Made by a program: the position numbers and the translations under genes. From an uncultured Clostridium sp. (GTDB taxonomy: Bacteria; Bacillota; Clostridia; UBA1212; UBA1255), in the NCBI GenBank assembly GCA_900555605.1, contig USLW01000121.1, forward strand, positions 1 to 6,438: DNA of 6,438 nt. The letters run 5' to 3'. This document shows, piece by piece, positions 5,863 through 6,438 of the stretch. The notes beneath the pieces were generated by a model. The model made no database searches and had not been told where the DNA came from. It worked only from the letters and a program-made list of their open reading frames with translations. Every line of letters begins with the position of its first letter. The stretch's first letter is position 1.

Positions 5863-5888
5863 TTCGTCATTTCCCGACGAATTTCGTC
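5863..5888. repeat. TTCGTC/GACGAA repeat cluster upstream of the pilus promoter
   Basis: Three copies of one hexamer: TTCGTC at 5863-5868, its inverse GACGAA at 5876-5881, and TTCGTC again at 5883-5888. The last two form an inverted repeat around a single base. The two direct copies begin exactly 20 bases apart, about two helical turns. The cluster covers roughly -55 to -80 relative to the predicted operon start, a usual place for an activator site. It could be chance, and its right end touches the pckG terminator stem. Confidence 0.35.
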
Positions 5889-5935
5889 AAAAAAGCGGCA
5901 CGAACTGTTTTTTGAACAGTCCGTGCCGCTTTTTT
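5889..5935 (-). terminator. Rho-independent terminator of pckG (symmetrical, potentially bidirectional)
   Basis: Six A, GCGGCACG, one mismatch or wobble position (5903/5921), then ACTGTT pairs back with AACAGT, CGTGCCGC and a run of T, around a loop of about 3-5 bases near 5910-5914. Read on the minus strand, the stem is followed by a run of six T at 5894-5889, as expected of an intrinsic terminator 44 bases after the pckG stop. It also has a T-run on the plus strand, so it could act both ways. It insulates the pilus operon from pckG transcription. Confidence 0.92.
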
Positions 5936-5979
5936 CTCACGCTTTATCTTTACTTCTGCGTAAAATTCACAGCAGCCTT

Positions 5980-6438
5980 TTACATCGCGTGAATCCGTTC
6001 TGAAAGCGCTTCATACTGATGCATGATTTCTTCCGGCAGTTTATCAAATTTTGCCAAGTGGTTCTTCTGATCCTCCAGCTCTGCCTCCCATGCAGCCTTG
6101 TCGATGGAAAGCAGCTCTTTCAGGCCTTCCGGCGTAACATTGGTACCTTCAAGATCAATATCTTCCGGATTCGGCAGATACCCGACGGGCGATTCAACCG
6201 CATCGATCGTATCATTGCATCTTGCCAGAATCCAAAGCAGTACTCTGAGGTTATCTCCGAACCCGGGCCACATGAATTTGCCGTTTTCATCAAGACGGAA
6301 CCAGTTGACATTAAAGATCTTCGGCGGATTCGGGATCTTCTTGCCCATGTCAAGCCAGTGCTGGAAATACTCGCCCATATTGTATCCGCAGAATGGCAGC
6401 ATTGCCATCGGATCGCGGCGCACTACGCCGACCTTGCC
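5980..6438 (-). CDS. pckG: Phosphoenolpyruvate carboxykinase (GTP), C-terminal part
   Basis: This is the C-terminal 152 residues of a GTP-type PEP carboxykinase, a cytoplasmic enzyme that interconverts oxaloacetate plus GTP with phosphoenolpyruvate, CO2 and GDP. In anaerobes it often runs toward oxaloacetate. The frame is open to the right window edge, beginning GKVGVVRRDPMAM, and ends at TAA 5980-5982. Highly conserved family stretches include RRDPMAMLPFCGYNMGEYF, then NVNWFR and WPGFGDNLRVLLWI. The last region (FGDN and nearby aromatic residues) contributes to the guanine-nucleotide pocket in GTP-type enzymes. The GTP and Mn-binding loops lie upstream, outside the window. The gene is truncated by the window edge only. 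It has its own terminator at 5889-5935 and is unlikely to be functionally linked to the pilus genes. Its GTP type contrasts with the ATP-type PckA common in bacilli. Confidence 0.96.
   Translation of the reverse strand, partial: GKVGVVRRDPMAMLPFCGYNMGEYFQHWLDMGKKIPNPPKIFNVNWFRLDENGKFMWPGFGDNLRVLLWILARCNDTIDAVESPVGYLPNPEDIDLEGTNVTPEGLKELLSIDKAAWEAELEDQKNHLAKFDKLPEEIMHQYEALSERIHAM

Overview
The window looks like chromosomal DNA of a mid-GC Gram-positive Firmicute, most likely a member of the Clostridia. The evidence is near-consensus AGGAGG-type ribosome binding sites, frequent GTG and TTG starts, and a Tad/Flp-type pilus locus with no outer-membrane components. The DUF6382-like plus FHA protein is also a type known from clostridial pilus loci. 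This placement is inference; family and genus cannot be read from the window.

The left edge (1-493, + strand) is the C-terminal third of murC (peptidoglycan precursor synthesis). It converges on a six-gene block that runs leftward on the minus strand and fills 536-5763. In transcription order the block is cpaF/tadA (secretion ATPase), tadB and tadC (the two inner-membrane platform proteins), flp (a 74-residue type IVb prepilin), a two-segment membrane protein with a C-terminal FHA phosphothreonine-binding domain, and an mreB-family actin homologue. Gaps are short (about 18-78 bases, apart from a 62-base overlap of cpaF and tadB), so at least cpaF to the FHA gene is probably one operon. mreB could be read through from it or use its own candidate promoter in the 78-base gap. 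Four of the six genes start with GTG or TTG, each placed by a good Shine-Dalgarno sequence.

The right edge (5980-6438, minus strand) is the C-terminal end of a GTP-type phosphoenolpyruvate carboxykinase (pckG). A strong U-flanked hairpin at 5889-5935 ends it and insulates the pilus operon, whose probable promoter lies at 5815-5843.

Taken together, CpaF would power a TadB-TadC platform that pulls processed Flp pilins out of the membrane into a thin pilus or pseudopilus. The FHA protein may link this machine to Ser/Thr phosphorylation. The MreB homologue may organise cell-wall growth, or possibly the position of the machine. The prepilin peptidase, TadZ/CpaE, CpaB and TadE/F pseudopilins are not in the window, so the locus is either a stripped-down Tad system or depends on genes elsewhere. 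No RNA genes, mobile elements or CRISPR arrays were seen, and no stretch over 300 bases lacks a gene.
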